From Deltaproteobacteria bacterium (GTDB lineage: Bacteria > Desulfobacterota > Dissulfuribacteria > Dissulfuribacterales > UBA5754), in contig JAINCN010000028.1 of the NCBI GenBank assembly GCA_036574075.1, forward strand, positions 1 through 44,607: a DNA stretch of 44,607 bases, read 5' to 3'. A program made the translations under genes and the position numbers. Position 1 is the first letter of the stretch, and the number at the start of each line of letters is the position of its first letter. Positions 7,698 to 19,340 of this stretch are shown here, piece by piece. The notes beneath the pieces are model-generated. The model made no database searches. It saw nothing but the letters and a program-made list of their open reading frames with translations, and was not told where the DNA came from.

Positions 7698-9173
7698 ATG
7701 ACCATGGTCACCCCTGACATTTCCCGTTTCTGCGATCTTTCCCGAGGCGCTACCATCGTGCCGGTCTGGCGCGATATCCCGGTGGATTTCGATACGCCGG
7801 TTTCCCTCTTTGCAAAGCTCGGCCAGGGCACCCACGCATTTCTCCTGGAAAGTCTCGAGGGGGGGGAGAAGTGGGGCCGTTACAGTTTCATTGGGCTCAG
7901 ACCCCTCATCGTCTTCGGCTCAAAGGGCCGCGAGGTCTTCACCGAGTCCAGGGGCGAGAGGCGGACCTTCACGGTCCCGGACCCGATCGCCTTTTTCAAG
8001 GAGGTGATGGCGGGTTTCAGACCGGCCGTGGTGGAGGGGCTTCCGCGCTTCTCGGGAGGCGCCGTGGGGTATCTCGGCTACGACATGGTCCGTTTCATGG
8101 AGCGCCTGCCAGAGACCCTTTCGGACAAGACCGGGTTTTACGACTCGGTCTTCATGGTGCCCGAACTCCTCCTCGTCTTTGACAACCTGAGGCAGAGCCT
8201 CCAGATCATCGCAAGCGTCCTTGTGCAGGAGGGCGACGATCTCGAGGCCTCCTACCACCGGGCCGTTTCCTCCATCGAAAACATCGTCCAGCGTATCCGC
8301 TCCGGGATCGACTATCCCATTCCGCCCGTTGCCCGCGAGCACTGGACCGAGCTTAGGCCCGAGGTCTCCGAGGACCGCTTTACTGCCATGGTGGAGCGGG
8401 CAAAGGAATACATACGGGCCGGAGACGTGATCCAGGTGGTCCTCTCCCAGCGTTTTTCCGGCACGAACCGTATTCCGCCTTTTGACATCTACCGTGCGCT
8501 CCGAAGGATCAACCCCTCGCCCTATCTTTTTTATCTCCGCTTCGGGGACGAGACCCTCGTGGGTTCATCGCCCGAGATACTCGTGAGGCTCACGGGCCGC
8601 GAGATAGAGCTTCGGCCCATCGCCGGGACGAGGCCCAGGGGGCGGGACCCGGAAGAGGACCTGCGTCTTGAGCGGGAGCTTCTCGCAGACGAAAAGGAGA
8701 GGGCAGAGCACCTCATGCTCGTGGATCTGGGAAGAAACGACGTGGGAAGGGTCGCAGAGACAGGGACGGTCCAGGTCAAGGACTTTATGACCGTCGAGCG
8801 GTATTCGCACGTCATGCACATCGTCTCGGGCGTGACAGGTAAGCTTGCGGAGGGGCGGGACATGTTCGACCTTCTCCGGGCCACGTTTCCGGCCGGGACC
8901 GTCACCGGTGCCCCCAAGATCCGGGCCATGGAGATCATCGAGGAGCTGGAGCACGCCCGGCGCGGCCCCTATGCAGGTGCGGTGGGCTACCTTGGCTTCA
9001 ACGGAAACATGGACCTCTGCATCGCCATCCGGACCCTCTTTCAAAAGGGCGACGAGCTCTTTCTCCAGGCGGGCGCAGGTATCGTGGCCGACTCATTTCC
9101 CAAGCGGGAGTGGGAGGAGACCCTGAACAAGGGCCGGGCCCTTATGGCGGCCGTCAAAAAGGCACAGGAGTAA
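7698..9173 (+). CDS. trpE: Anthranilate synthase component I
   Basis: TrpE converts chorismate plus ammonia (from TrpG) to anthranilate in tryptophan synthesis. At 491 residues it has the usual length. The N-terminal tryptophan feedback motif LLES (residues 49-52) is present in FLLESLEGGEKWGRYSFIG. The catalytic chorismate-binding domain contains IQVVLSQRFS, the PSPYLFYLRFGDETLVGSSPE block, PIAGTRPRG, LVDLGRNDVGRVAETG and TVTGAPKIRAMEIIEELE. It stands alone here, with no trpG or other trp genes nearby. An ATG at 7704 is an alternative start, and neither start has a strong Shine-Dalgarno sequence. It is convergent with the glycosyltransferase. Confidence 0.95.
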   Translation: MTMVTPDISRFCDLSRGATIVPVWRDIPVDFDTPVSLFAKLGQGTHAFLLESLEGGEKWGRYSFIGLRPLIVFGSKGREVFTESRGERRTFTVPDPIAFFKEVMAGFRPAVVEGLPRFSGGAVGYLGYDMVRFMERLPETLSDKTGFYDSVFMVPELLLVFDNLRQSLQIIASVLVQEGDDLEASYHRAVSSIENIVQRIRSGIDYPIPPVAREHWTELRPEVSEDRFTAMVERAKEYIRAGDVIQVVLSQRFSGTNRIPPFDIYRALRRINPSPYLFYLRFGDETLVGSSPEILVRLTGREIELRPIAGTRPRGRDPEEDLRLERELLADEKERAEHLMLVDLGRNDVGRVAETGTVQVKDFMTVERYSHVMHIVSGVTGKLAEGRDMFDLLRATFPAGTVTGAPKIRAMEIIEELEHARRGPYAGAVGYLGFNGNMDLCIAIRTLFQKGDELFLQAGAGIVADSFPKREWEETLNKGRALMAAVKKAQE

Positions 9174-9283
9174 GCGGGACGGGGATCTTGCGGGCAAGAC
9201 ACCTCTCCCCGGACATGGTCAATTTTCAAGCTTTCTGCGAGATTTGATAGCGTCAACCCGATCTGCGCAGGAGTCAGCGTCCT

Positions 9284-10045
9284 CTATACAAGGTGCGGCA
9301 GCCCTGGGCGCAGGGCGTGTTTCAGAAAGTACCGTGCCATGCTTGCCGCATGCCAGCGCATGTGCCGTGGATCGCGTCGGCTGGCGCGCCGGGCGGCATG
9401 CACGACGCATGCCTCCGGGCAGAGCATCACCCGCCGCCCGGACCTCCAGAGACGGGCGCACAGGTCCACGTCTTCGTAATAGAGGTAAAAACCCTCGTCA
9501 AAGCCCCGGAGCGAGCCGAAGTCTTTTCCACGCACCAGCATGAACATGCCGGCCACCCAGGGGACCGAAAGCGGCGGATCCCCGAGGGAGAATCGCAGGC
9601 GTCCGTCATGGATCCCGCAGGCCTTCATGGCCAGATCCCGGAGGGACGGAAAGCGCCGCGCGCTGTCTTCCAGGGATCCACTGGGAGACATGACCGCAGG
9701 GGCGCACAGACCGACTCGTTCGTCATTCATGCAGGACAAGAGCACGGGAAAGGGGTTGTTGCAGAGTCTGACATCGGGATTCAGGACCAGGAAAAACGGG
9801 GTGCGCGCACGTTGAAAGGCCGCGTTATGATTGGCGCCGAATCCTTTCGGACGGGTGTTGTCGATCACGGTCAGGCGTTTGGAGAGCACCCTGCCTGGAT
9901 CCGGCTCGGGGATGTTTCGGGTGAGGATGATTTCCGCTATCTCTGGGCAGCGGGAGAGATCCTCCATCAGGCCTGGAAGCAGGGATGTGTGCCCATGGCT
10001 GACGATGGACACGGTGACGGACCTCTCGGAATTTCCTGTCGGCAT
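9284..10045 (-). CDS. Family 2 glycosyltransferase
   Basis: A 253-residue GT-A fold glycosyltransferase of family 2. VTVSIVSHGH begins the nucleotide-binding fold. RPKGFGANHNAAF is followed by the metal-binding region FFLVLNPDVRL, and the later acceptor motif GFDEGFYLYYEDVDLCARLW is complete. Such enzymes usually add rhamnose or another sugar in O-antigen or capsule synthesis. The donor cannot be read from sequence. The ATG at 10045 starts the domain cleanly; the frame is open further upstream but would run into alaS. It follows alaS by 61 nt and may be transcribed with recA-alaS. No other cell-envelope sugar genes are adjacent. Confidence 0.85.
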   Translation of the reverse strand: MPTGNSERSVTVSIVSHGHTSLLPGLMEDLSRCPEIAEIILTRNIPEPDPGRVLSKRLTVIDNTRPKGFGANHNAAFQRARTPFFLVLNPDVRLCNNPFPVLLSCMNDERVGLCAPAVMSPSGSLEDSARRFPSLRDLAMKACGIHDGRLRFSLGDPPLSVPWVAGMFMLVRGKDFGSLRGFDEGFYLYYEDVDLCARLWRSGRRVMLCPEACVVHAARRASRRDPRHMRWHAASMARYFLKHALRPGLPHLV

Positions 10046-10106
10046 GGGCGAGTCGAATTTTTGATCGGCGTCAGGGAGGCAGCAGGGCCCGTTGAGCAGC
10101 AAGGCG

Positions 10107-12767
10107 TCAGCCAGCGAGGATCTCTTCGATGACGGCTGGGACGCAGTCCATGGCTTCTGCAAGTTTTCCCCCTTCCGGCCCTCCAGCCTGGGCAAAGTCA
10201 GGACGGCCTCCGCCGCTTCCCCCCACGATGCGGGCCAGGCGTTTCATGAGCTCGCCCGCATGGATCCTCGAGACGAGATCCTTGCTCACCGAGGCCACGA
10301 GCAGGGCCTTGCCGTCCCCTGCGGCCCCGAGGACCGCGATTCCGGTTCCGAGGCGGTCCCGGACGCGGTCCGCGGTCTCGCGGAGGGTCTTGGGATCACT
10401 TGCATCGAAAGTGCTGGCCACGACCCGGATCCCGCGGACGAGCCTGGCAGAGGTGACTGCGGCCTCGATGTCGAATCGGGCGGTCCGGGTAAGGGCCTTT
10501 TCCAGTTCCTTTTCCAGTTCCTTGACCCGTTCCCTGAGGCGGGCGACTCGGTGCACCACCTCGGAACGCGGGCATTTGAGCCCAGCGGCGAGGTCCGCCC
10601 ATTCCCGATCCTGGGCGTGGAGCGCCTCCAGGGCGACCCGTCCGGTTACAGCCTCTATCCGGCGGACACCTGCCTGGATGCCTGATTCGGCAAGGATGCG
10701 GAAGAGGCCGATCCCGCCTGTCTGTCGCATGTGGGTCCCGCCGCAGAGCTCCATGCTGAGGCCTGGGATCGAGACGACCCGGACGCGTTCGCCGTATTTT
10801 TCCCCGAACAGGGCAATAGCCCCCTTCTTCATGGCCTCGTCGCGGGAGAGGACCTCAGTGACGACCGGGCGGTTGGCCCGGATCCCGCGGTTGACGATCT
10901 CCTCGACCCGGTGGATCTCCTCGGGGCTGAGGGCCGACAGGTGGGTGAAGTCGAAGCGGAGGCGCTGGGGCCCAACAGACGAACCGGCCTGTTTCACATG
11001 GTCGCCAAGGACCTCCCTGAGGGCCGCATGGAGGAGATGTGTGGCAGTGTGGTTGCGGGCGGTGTCGAGCCTCCTGCCTTCAAGGACCCGAAGCTCAGCC
11101 TCTTCGCCCGCTCGGAGTTCGCCCTCCACCACCTCGACGATGTGGACGATGAGATCCCCCCTTTTGATCGTGTCATGGACGACGGCCCTGCCGCCGAAGG
11201 AGACGATCTCCCCAGTGTCCCCAACCTGACCGCCGGATTCGGGGTAAAATGGGGTCCTGGACGCCACCAGCTCCCCTTTCCAGCCAGTGGCCGCCCTGTC
11301 GACAGATCGGCCGGCGTCCGCCACAAGGGCCATGATCTCCGATCGGGCCTGGAGGGTCTCGTAGCCGACGAATTCCGCGCCGCCGCCCCCTTCCGCAAGC
11401 CTCCTGTAGACCTCGGGGATCTCTTCCAGGGTCGTTTGACGGTGCGCGCTCCTCGATCTCGCCTTCTGTTCGGCCATGGCCCTTTCGAATCCATCCCGGT
11501 CGAGGTCCAGGCCTTCCTCCCGGGCCACGTCCTGGACGATATCCACAGGAAATCCATAAGTGTCGTAGAGCCTGAAGGCGAATGCACCGGAGATGACGGG
11601 TGTGGAATTTCCAGGGACCCGGAGGCGGGCGATCTCTTCCTCAAGGAGGCGGAGTCCGAACTCGAGGGTCTCCCCAAAACGGGTCTCCTCATGGGTGACC
11701 ATTTTTTCTATGGCGCCCTGGGAGGCGGCAAGCTCGGGATAGACGTCCGACATGAGACGAACCACCTCTAAGCAGACCTTTGCGAGAAACGGTCTTTCGA
11801 GGCCGAGGACCCGTCCGTACCGCACGGCCCGGCGCATGATCCGTCTCAAAACGTATCCCCTGCCTTCGTTTGAAGGGACTACCCCGTCGGCCACAAGAAA
11901 GGCCGCGGCCCTGGCGTGGTCCGAGATCACCCGCATGGCAACCGCATCCCGGCCGCCCGCTGCGTAAGACCTCCCAGAGAGCCTCTCCACTGCCTCGATC
12001 AGGGGTCTGAATGCGTCGGCGTCGAAGTTGTTGGTCTTTCCCTGGCAGACCGCTGCGATCCGCTCGAGGCCCATGCCGGTGTCGATGCTTTTTCTGGGCA
12101 GGGGGGAGATGTCCCCGCTTTCATTCCGGAAGAACTGCATGAAGACCAGGTTCCAGATCTCGAGGAAACGGTCGCAGTCGCAGCCTACGGCGCAGTCCGG
12201 GGAACCGCAGCCTGTCTCCGGGCCCTGGTCGTAGATGATCTCGGAGCAGGGTCCGCAGGGACCGGTGTCGCCCATGGCCCAGAAATTGTCCTTTTCCCCG
12301 AGCCGGACGATGCGTTCCGGCAGGACGCCTGCTACCTCCCTCCAGAGATCAGCTGCCTCGTCGTCGTCCTGAAAGACCGTGACCCAGAGCCTGTCAGGCG
12401 GTAGTTCGAGGACCCGGGTCAGGAATTCCCATGCGTAGGAGATGGCCTCCCGCTTGAAGTAGTCCCCGAAGGAGAAGTTTCCGAGCATCTCGAAAAAGGT
12501 GTGGTGGCGGGCGGTGTAGCCGACGTTCTCGAGGTCGTTGTGTTTTCCTCCGGCCCGGACGCACTTCTGGCAGGAGGCGGCCCGGGAATAAGGCCGGTGC
12601 TCGTCTCCGAGGAAGACGTGTTTGAACTGGACCATCCCTGCGTTCGTGAAGAGGAGGGTGGGGTCGTCGTGGGGGACAAGGGATGAACTCGGCACGATCT
12701 CGTGCCCTCGCCCGGCGAAGAATTCGAGGAAGAGGCGCCTTATTTCGGAAGATGAGAGGGGTCGCAC
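10107..12767 (-). CDS. alaS: Alanyl-tRNA synthetase
   Basis: AlaS charges tRNA-Ala and edits mischarged Ser/Gly. The 886-residue product has the normal length. The class II catalytic domain is seen with FTNAGMVQFKHVFLG, ARHHTFFEMLGNFSFGDYFK, TGPCGPCSEI and GMGLERIA. The editing domain shows the zinc/editing motif HTATHLLH and a later CGGTH, followed by the C-terminal C-Ala region. GTG at 12767 is taken as the start because conserved sequence (SSEIRRLFLEFFAGRGHEIV) begins there. The frame stays open further into recA, but those residues are not alaS-like. It lies 4 nt downstream of the recA stop, so the two are surely cotranscribed. No recX lies between them. Confidence 0.95.
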   Translation of the reverse strand: MRPLSSSEIRRLFLEFFAGRGHEIVPSSSLVPHDDPTLLFTNAGMVQFKHVFLGDEHRPYSRAASCQKCVRAGGKHNDLENVGYTARHHTFFEMLGNFSFGDYFKREAISYAWEFLTRVLELPPDRLWVTVFQDDDEAADLWREVAGVLPERIVRLGEKDNFWAMGDTGPCGPCSEIIYDQGPETGCGSPDCAVGCDCDRFLEIWNLVFMQFFRNESGDISPLPRKSIDTGMGLERIAAVCQGKTNNFDADAFRPLIEAVERLSGRSYAAGGRDAVAMRVISDHARAAAFLVADGVVPSNEGRGYVLRRIMRRAVRYGRVLGLERPFLAKVCLEVVRLMSDVYPELAASQGAIEKMVTHEETRFGETLEFGLRLLEEEIARLRVPGNSTPVISGAFAFRLYDTYGFPVDIVQDVAREEGLDLDRDGFERAMAEQKARSRSAHRQTTLEEIPEVYRRLAEGGGGAEFVGYETLQARSEIMALVADAGRSVDRAATGWKGELVASRTPFYPESGGQVGDTGEIVSFGGRAVVHDTIKRGDLIVHIVEVVEGELRAGEEAELRVLEGRRLDTARNHTATHLLHAALREVLGDHVKQAGSSVGPQRLRFDFTHLSALSPEEIHRVEEIVNRGIRANRPVVTEVLSRDEAMKKGAIALFGEKYGERVRVVSIPGLSMELCGGTHMRQTGGIGLFRILAESGIQAGVRRIEAVTGRVALEALHAQDREWADLAAGLKCPRSEVVHRVARLRERVKELEKELEKALTRTARFDIEAAVTSARLVRGIRVVASTFDASDPKTLRETADRVRDRLGTGIAVLGAAGDGKALLVASVSKDLVSRIHAGELMKRLARIVGGSGGGRPDFAQAGGPEGGKLAEAMDCVPAVIEEILAG

Positions 12768-12771
12768 TGCC

Positions 12772-13824
12772 TTACGCCTCAGGTTTTTCGTCCGGAGACG
12801 GGGCGGATGCGGCCTTGATCCCGTAAGCGGATCGGATCTCGGAGGCGATGGCTTCGGCGACGTCAGGATGGGTCTTGAGGAAGGCCCGGACGTTTTCCCT
12901 GCCCTGGCCGAGGCGCTCACCCTTGTACGAGTACCAGGCCCCGCTCTTTTCGATGATGTCAACAGCGCTCGCCAGGTCGATGAGGGTGCCCTCCTGGGAG
13001 ATCCCCTCGCCATAATATATGTCGAATTCCGCCTCCTTGAAGGGAGGGGCGATCTTGTTCTTGACGATCTTTACCTTGGTCCGGTTGCCGATCACGTCTG
13101 GTCCCTCCTTGATGGAGGCGACCCGCCGGATGTCCATGCGCATAGTGGAGTAAAACTTGAGGGCGCTGCCGCCCGTCGTGGTCTCCGGGCTTCCGAACAT
13201 GACCCCGATCTTCATGCGGATCTGGTTGATGAAGATGAGGGCGGTCTGGGTCCGGCTGATGTTTCCGGTGAGTTTGCGCAGGGCCTGGGACATGAGCCTG
13301 GCCTGGAGCCCCACGTGCTGGTCCCCCATCTCGCCGTCGATCTCGGCCTTGGGTACGAGGGCCGCAACAGAGTCCACCACTATGATGTCGAGGGCCCCGC
13401 TCCGGACGAGTGAGTCCACGATCTCGAGGGCCTGTTCCCCGAAATCTGGCTGGGAGATGAGAAGCTCGTCCGTGTTCACGCCGAGCTTCCTGGCATAGAC
13501 CGGGTCCAGGGCGTGTTCCGCGTCCACGAAGGCCGCAAGCCCTCCGAGCTTCTGGGCCTCGGCGATCATGTGGAGGGCAAGGGTGGTCTTGCCCGAGGAC
13601 TCGGGGCCGAAGATCTCGATGATCCTCCCACGTGGAATGCCCCCTACACCAGTGGCCATGTCCACTGCAAGGGAACCGGTGGGGATGACGGCGATGTCCT
13701 CCACACCTCCCTTTTCTCCGAGGCGCATGATGGCCCCCTGCCCGAACTGCTTCTGGATCTGGGAGATAGCGATGTCCACCGCCCGCTTCCTGTCTTTTAT
13801 CGTGGGTTCTGCCATGGCGAACAT
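12772..13824 (-). CDS. recA: Recombinase RecA
   Basis: RecA forms filaments on single-stranded DNA, drives strand exchange and triggers LexA self-cleavage. The 350-residue protein has Walker [10 protein letters not shown] at about residues 73-81, the MAW-like region [10 protein letters not shown], Walker [11 protein letters not shown] and loop L2 ([18 protein letters not shown]). The start is ATG at 13824 or ATG at 13815 (MAEPT); AGGAAAGGA upstream could serve either. MITE R3 begins only 28 bp upstream of the first ATG, so the promoter must lie inside or beyond that element. I saw no LexA box that I could name. Confidence 0.96.
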   Translation of the reverse strand: MFAMAEPTIKDRKRAVDIAISQIQKQFGQGAIMRLGEKGGVEDIAVIPTGSLAVDMATGVGGIPRGRIIEIFGPESSGKTTLALHMIAEAQKLGGLAAFVDAEHALDPVYARKLGVNTDELLISQPDFGEQALEIVDSLVRSGALDIIVVDSVAALVPKAEIDGEMGDQHVGLQARLMSQALRKLTGNISRTQTALIFINQIRMKIGVMFGSPETTTGGSALKFYSTMRMDIRRVASIKEGPDVIGNRTKVKIVKNKIAPPFKEAEFDIYYGEGISQEGTLIDLASAVDIIEKSGAWYSYKGERLGQGRENVRAFLKTHPDVAEAIASEIRSAYGIKAASAPSPDEKPEA

Positions 13825-13852
13825 TCCTTTCCTGATGGCATCTTAAAAGGTC

Positions 13853-14027
13853 CCTGAATCCGTGAGCCGACGTTCGGGGTATTTGTTTTGTGCGGCAAAT
13901 GGCCCCCCGTCCATGGGGGCAGATTTGCCGTTCGAGCCCCGTCCATGGGCGCCTCCATCCACAAACACCCCGACAGTTGGCTTATTGTGAAAAATTGCCA
14001 AGTTAAGTTCATATCTCACGGATTCAG
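13853..14027 (+). repeat. MITE copy R3 upstream of recA
   Basis: A 175-bp copy with CCTGAATCCGTGAG at the left and CTCACGGATTCAG at the right. It is bracketed by an exact 6-bp duplication AAGGTC (13847-13852 and 14028-14033). Its inner arms have diverged (GCCGACGTTCGGGG versus CCCCGACAGTTGGC), which suggests an older insertion. It separates recA from its upstream region. Confidence 0.92.
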
Positions 14028-14033
14028 AAGGTC

Positions 14034-14339
14034 TTCATCCGCTGCTTTGCACGACGTATCTGATCACTTCGGTTACGTGTTACGTAAAGGTGGGCATCCT
14101 TCCCGGAGATCCACGCGCCTCGCATCCGGGCTCCTGGACAAGCCATTCCCTTTAGGCCTTTTTGGAGACGAAAATGGACTATACTTTAACCCAAAATACA
14201 ATGCGTTCATATATGCGGCTTCATCCAGTCATGACGTAACGATCCATCCGGCTCCAGGTCTTCCGTATCCCCCTGTGTCGTGTTTCGAGTGATCATGCCC
14301 ATTTTCCGCCCCTTTCACTTCCTCCATGAGCGTATTTGT
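14034..14339. promoter_or_regulatory. Divergent recA/serS spacer, candidate control region
   Basis: No gene is seen. The AT-richer part holds GTTACGTGTTACGTAA near 14073-14088, a tandem/palindromic arrangement of TTACGT that could be an operator. Further on there is TATACT near 14176. With recA leftward and serS rightward, both promoters are expected here or within the flanking MITEs. This is inference from position only. Confidence 0.3.
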
Positions 14340-14377
14340 AAAATCAAATGCTTGACTGCATATCTCATGGATTCAGG
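14340..14377 (+). repeat. Fragment of the MITE family (right end)
   Basis: Sequence ending GCATATCTCATGGATTCAGG matches the asymmetric right tail and right terminal repeat of the 175-bp element with several changes. The left part is missing. It lies between copies R3 and R4. Confidence 0.7.
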
Positions 14378-14419
14378 ATCCTGGCAAGCACAAGCAAGAG
14401 AGGATAACTGTTATAATTC

Positions 14420-16558
<2,139 letters not shown>

Positions 16559-16664
16559 GGAGGTCGTAGATGCGGATCCCTGTGTCCGCGATTTCATCCA
16601 TGTAATGGATTTTAACCTATGATCAATGCAGACATCGGGCAAAAGGGTGGTTTTTCAAGGATCC

Positions 16665-17861
16665 CTATAATTTTTTACGTATGTTTCGCATTCTAAATCC
16701 CATGAGCTCTGTATTCGCATCCATCCCTTTGGCCTGTACGAGCACCTTGTGGGTCTCTCCCATTCCCTGGGGAAGGATGAGCATCTTCACCCCGGCAAGC
16801 ATTGGGGAGAAGGGATCGAATTTTCCTCCGCTCATCTCGTAAAAGGTCTTTTCAAAATCCAGGGATGCAAGAAATGACCACTGGGGTGCAAAACCAAGGG
16901 TAACAAGACCCGCCTCCTCCCCCCAGCGGTGAAGATCACTGAAGTTCACATGTGCAGTTATGTCCTGGTCGCCTGGATCGAGGAGCACATTCTCCCGTAC
17001 TGCATGATCCTTGTACGAAAGGAGGGTCCCTCGATTCCTGGCTGGGTGAAAATAGTCCTTGGCTGAAAATCCGTAATCGATTGTAAATATGAATCCTCTA
17101 TGCATGAGGGATGCGATCTTTTGGATCCATGTCTTCATCCTCAAATTCACCTCAGTCCTATACCCGATGGGAAGGTACGTGGGCAATCCAGATACGTAAT
17201 CCTGAAGGGTCTCCTCGGTGATATCTCGAAGGCACTCCTGGAGTTCTCCATTATCGTTGAGGCAGACGTGGACCTCCTGAAAACCTGTGTCCCCTTTTTG
17301 CACCAAATGGACAGGAAATGCGTCTATGAGTTCGTTCGAAAGGAAGCAGTCGGGCGAAAATGTCAATTCGTCCAGCGTTTCTATCCACATAACACGTTCT
17401 GCCATGGGACCCAGGATGCATTTTTGAAATGATCTCACAGTATCGAAGGGCTCCACAATAACATATCTGAAACGGTCCCCTTCCTTCCTGTCGAGATGTT
17501 CCAGAAGATCCCGGGCAAGTATGGCGGATCCAGCTCCCATCTCCACGATCGTCATGTGATCCTTTTCAAGAAGGGAACGAAACTCACGGATCTGATTGGC
17601 AATGAGTGCTCCAAAAAGGGGGGTTGAAGGTCCTGTTACGAAATCCCCCTTTTTCCCGACAGGATGCTCACCTGTGGAGTAGTATCCTGCGTCTTCATCA
17701 TAGAGACATATCTCCATGAATCGAATGAACGGCACAGGTCCTTGTTTCTGGATGATCTTCTTGATGAACTCGGCCTTTTTAATGGTTTTTTTCTCCTGCA
17801 TATGGTATCTTGGCATGTGCTCTTTGTGGAATACCCTCCCGGTCCACAGGGGCGGATTCAC
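16665..17861 (-). CDS. MidA/NDUFAF7-family SAM-dependent methyltransferase
   Basis: A 398-residue protein of the DUF185 (COG1565) family. Early signatures are PFIRFMEICLYDEDAGYYS and KKGDFVTGPSTPLFGALIA. SAM motif I follows as IVEMGAGSAILARDLL near residues 105-120, then SNELIDAFPVHLV and FTIDYGFSAKDYF. The eukaryotic relative NDUFAF7 methylates an arginine of complex I subunit NDUFS2; the bacterial role is not established. The GTG start at 17861 is chosen because GGAGG lies 6 nt upstream; ATGs at 17816 and 17801 are alternatives. Its GC content (about 45% in a sampled line) is lower than the genes to the left, on the approach to the AT-rich dnaN region. Confidence 0.85.
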   Translation of the reverse strand: MNPPLWTGRVFHKEHMPRYHMQEKKTIKKAEFIKKIIQKQGPVPFIRFMEICLYDEDAGYYSTGEHPVGKKGDFVTGPSTPLFGALIANQIREFRSLLEKDHMTIVEMGAGSAILARDLLEHLDRKEGDRFRYVIVEPFDTVRSFQKCILGPMAERVMWIETLDELTFSPDCFLSNELIDAFPVHLVQKGDTGFQEVHVCLNDNGELQECLRDITEETLQDYVSGLPTYLPIGYRTEVNLRMKTWIQKIASLMHRGFIFTIDYGFSAKDYFHPARNRGTLLSYKDHAVRENVLLDPGDQDITAHVNFSDLHRWGEEAGLVTLGFAPQWSFLASLDFEKTFYEMSGGKFDPFSPMLAGVKMLILPQGMGETHKVLVQAKGMDANTELMGFRMRNIRKKL

Positions 17862-18193
17862 CGACAGCCTCCAATCATGGACTCATTGTTTAAATTTAGG
17901 TTGAAATTTTGTTGAATTTTTATCAGTTAAGAAAATGATGACAATGTAAAAAGTGCCTGACTCGTCATGCCTGACTTGCTCCGGCATCCAGAACATATTG
18001 AAAAAACTGGATTCAGGCCTTAGCCAGAATGATGACAATTTGAATTTTTTCGACTTTTTACGACGCCACCAAAAATAAACATGCAACCATTTTTTTTCAA
18101 GATAAATTTCATTTGAAATATTATTTGATTTCAAGAAGCTGAAGAAGTTTTCAACATTATCAAGAATCTATTATTTATTTAAGGTATATACTT
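17862..18193. promoter_or_regulatory. AT-rich divergent spacer upstream of dnaN
   Basis: No gene was recognised. It should contain the divergent promoters of the MidA-like gene and dnaN. It is very AT-rich, with T and A runs near 18045-18125. I looked for DnaA boxes (TTATCCACA) and found only 7/9 matches such as TTTTCAACA near 18149, so an origin is not supported. Confidence 0.4.
17961..18036. repeat. Imperfect palindromic intergenic repeat
   Basis: CTCGTCATGCCTGA...CATCCAG on the left pairs in part with CTGGATTCAGG...GATGAC on the right. This resembles the widespread GTCAT...ATCCAG/CTGGAT...ATGAC repeats of proteobacterial intergenic DNA. It is a GC-richer island inside the AT-rich spacer. 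Confidence 0.5.
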
Positions 18194-19333
18194 ATGTTAA
18201 ACATAGAAATAAAGAAAAATGATATTATAGAAAAACTGGCAAATATTCAAAGTATTGTTGATAAAAAATCAATAGCAACAATATTAAATAATATCTTTCT
18301 TTATACAAATAATGATAATCTATATTTAGAGGTAACTGATTTAGAAATAAATTACAGAACCAAAATAAAATCTATAATTAAGGAACATGGTGAAATAACT
18401 ATTAACGCAAAAAAAATTTATGAACTTATACGTGAATTTCCATGTGAAGATATCTTTTTACAAGAAAATGAAAATTTATGGATAAGGATTACAGATGGTA
18501 ATAATTTAGATTTCAAAATAGGTGGATTACCACCTGATGATTATCCAAGATTCAAAGAATTAAAAAAAAATAATTCAATTAGAATTGATTCTAATATACT
18601 TAATGAAATGATAGAAAAAACTATAATTTCAGTCTCACTGGATGAAACAAAATATAATTTAATAGGTTTATTGTTTGAATATGAAAAAAAGGATGAAAAA
18701 AACATTATAAGAATGGTTGGTTCTGATGGTCATAAATTAAGTTTAGTTGAAAAATATCTGGATGAATTAGATAAAAATGATTTTTATGAAAATATATCTT
18801 TTATAATCCCCAAAAAGGGCGCACAGGAAATAAAAAAAATTACAGAAAAAAATAATAAAGTTATGTTTGGAGTGGATGGAAAATTTTGTTTTGTAGATAC
18901 AGAAGACGAAACACTTTCCATAAGGCTTGTTGATTCAAAATTTCCAAATTACAAATCTATTATTCCAAAAAATAGAGAAACAATAGTAAAATTTGATAAA
19001 AATTCCATGATCAATTCATTAAAAAGAGTTTCGATAGTAATGATGGATTCAAGTTTAAAAAGTGTATTATTACGTATAAAAAATAATAATATGGAAATTG
19101 AAACAATAGAAAAGGAATTTGGTGAAGCACGAGAAAAAATTGAAGTTGATTATATGGGAAATGATATAATAATTGGATTAAATACAAAACTTCTTATCAG
19201 TTTATTATCAGTCATGAAATCACAGGAAGTAGAAATGACTATTAATGGAAAAAATTCTCCAATTCTTTTATCTGGAAAAGATGACAAGGGGTTTCTCGGA
19301 TTGGTTATGCCTCTTACCAATCTGGAAGGCTGA
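18194..19333 (+). CDS. dnaN: DNA polymerase III beta sliding clamp, extremely AT-rich
   Basis: The 379-residue product has the length and three-domain pattern of the replication clamp. Signs include KIYELIREFP, DLDFKIGGLPPDDYPRF-like spacing, a GLLFEYE...RMVGSDGHKLSLVE block, LVDSKFPNYKSIIPKNRE and the C-terminal LVMPL. It loads on DNA and tethers polymerase and other factors. Base composition is remarkable: sampled lines are about 22% GC, with Lys, Asn and Ile codons dominating, against 45-60% in neighbours. Only the last 60 or so bases approach the local norm. AAGG lies 9 nt before the ATG. gyrB follows 7 nt later; no recF lies between and no dnaA lies upstream. Family assignment is firm despite the skew. 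Confidence 0.92.
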   Translation: MLNIEIKKNDIIEKLANIQSIVDKKSIATILNNIFLYTNNDNLYLEVTDLEINYRTKIKSIIKEHGEITINAKKIYELIREFPCEDIFLQENENLWIRITDGNNLDFKIGGLPPDDYPRFKELKKNNSIRIDSNILNEMIEKTIISVSLDETKYNLIGLLFEYEKKDEKNIIRMVGSDGHKLSLVEKYLDELDKNDFYENISFIIPKKGAQEIKKITEKNNKVMFGVDGKFCFVDTEDETLSIRLVDSKFPNYKSIIPKNRETIVKFDKNSMINSLKRVSIVMMDSSLKSVLLRIKNNNMEIETIEKEFGEAREKIEVDYMGNDIIIGLNTKLLISLLSVMKSQEVEMTINGKNSPILLSGKDDKGFLGLVMPLTNLEG

Positions 19334-19340
19334 ATAATTA

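Noticed and set aside
13888-14292. A 134-codon frame through MITE R3 and the recA/serS spacer
   Set aside because: Its first third is MITE sequence and the rest has no protein-like pattern or ribosome-binding site.
17862-18193. Chromosomal origin next to dnaN-gyrB
   Set aside because: The region is AT-rich and the gene context is suggestive. But dnaA and recF are absent and no DnaA box better than 7/9 was found.
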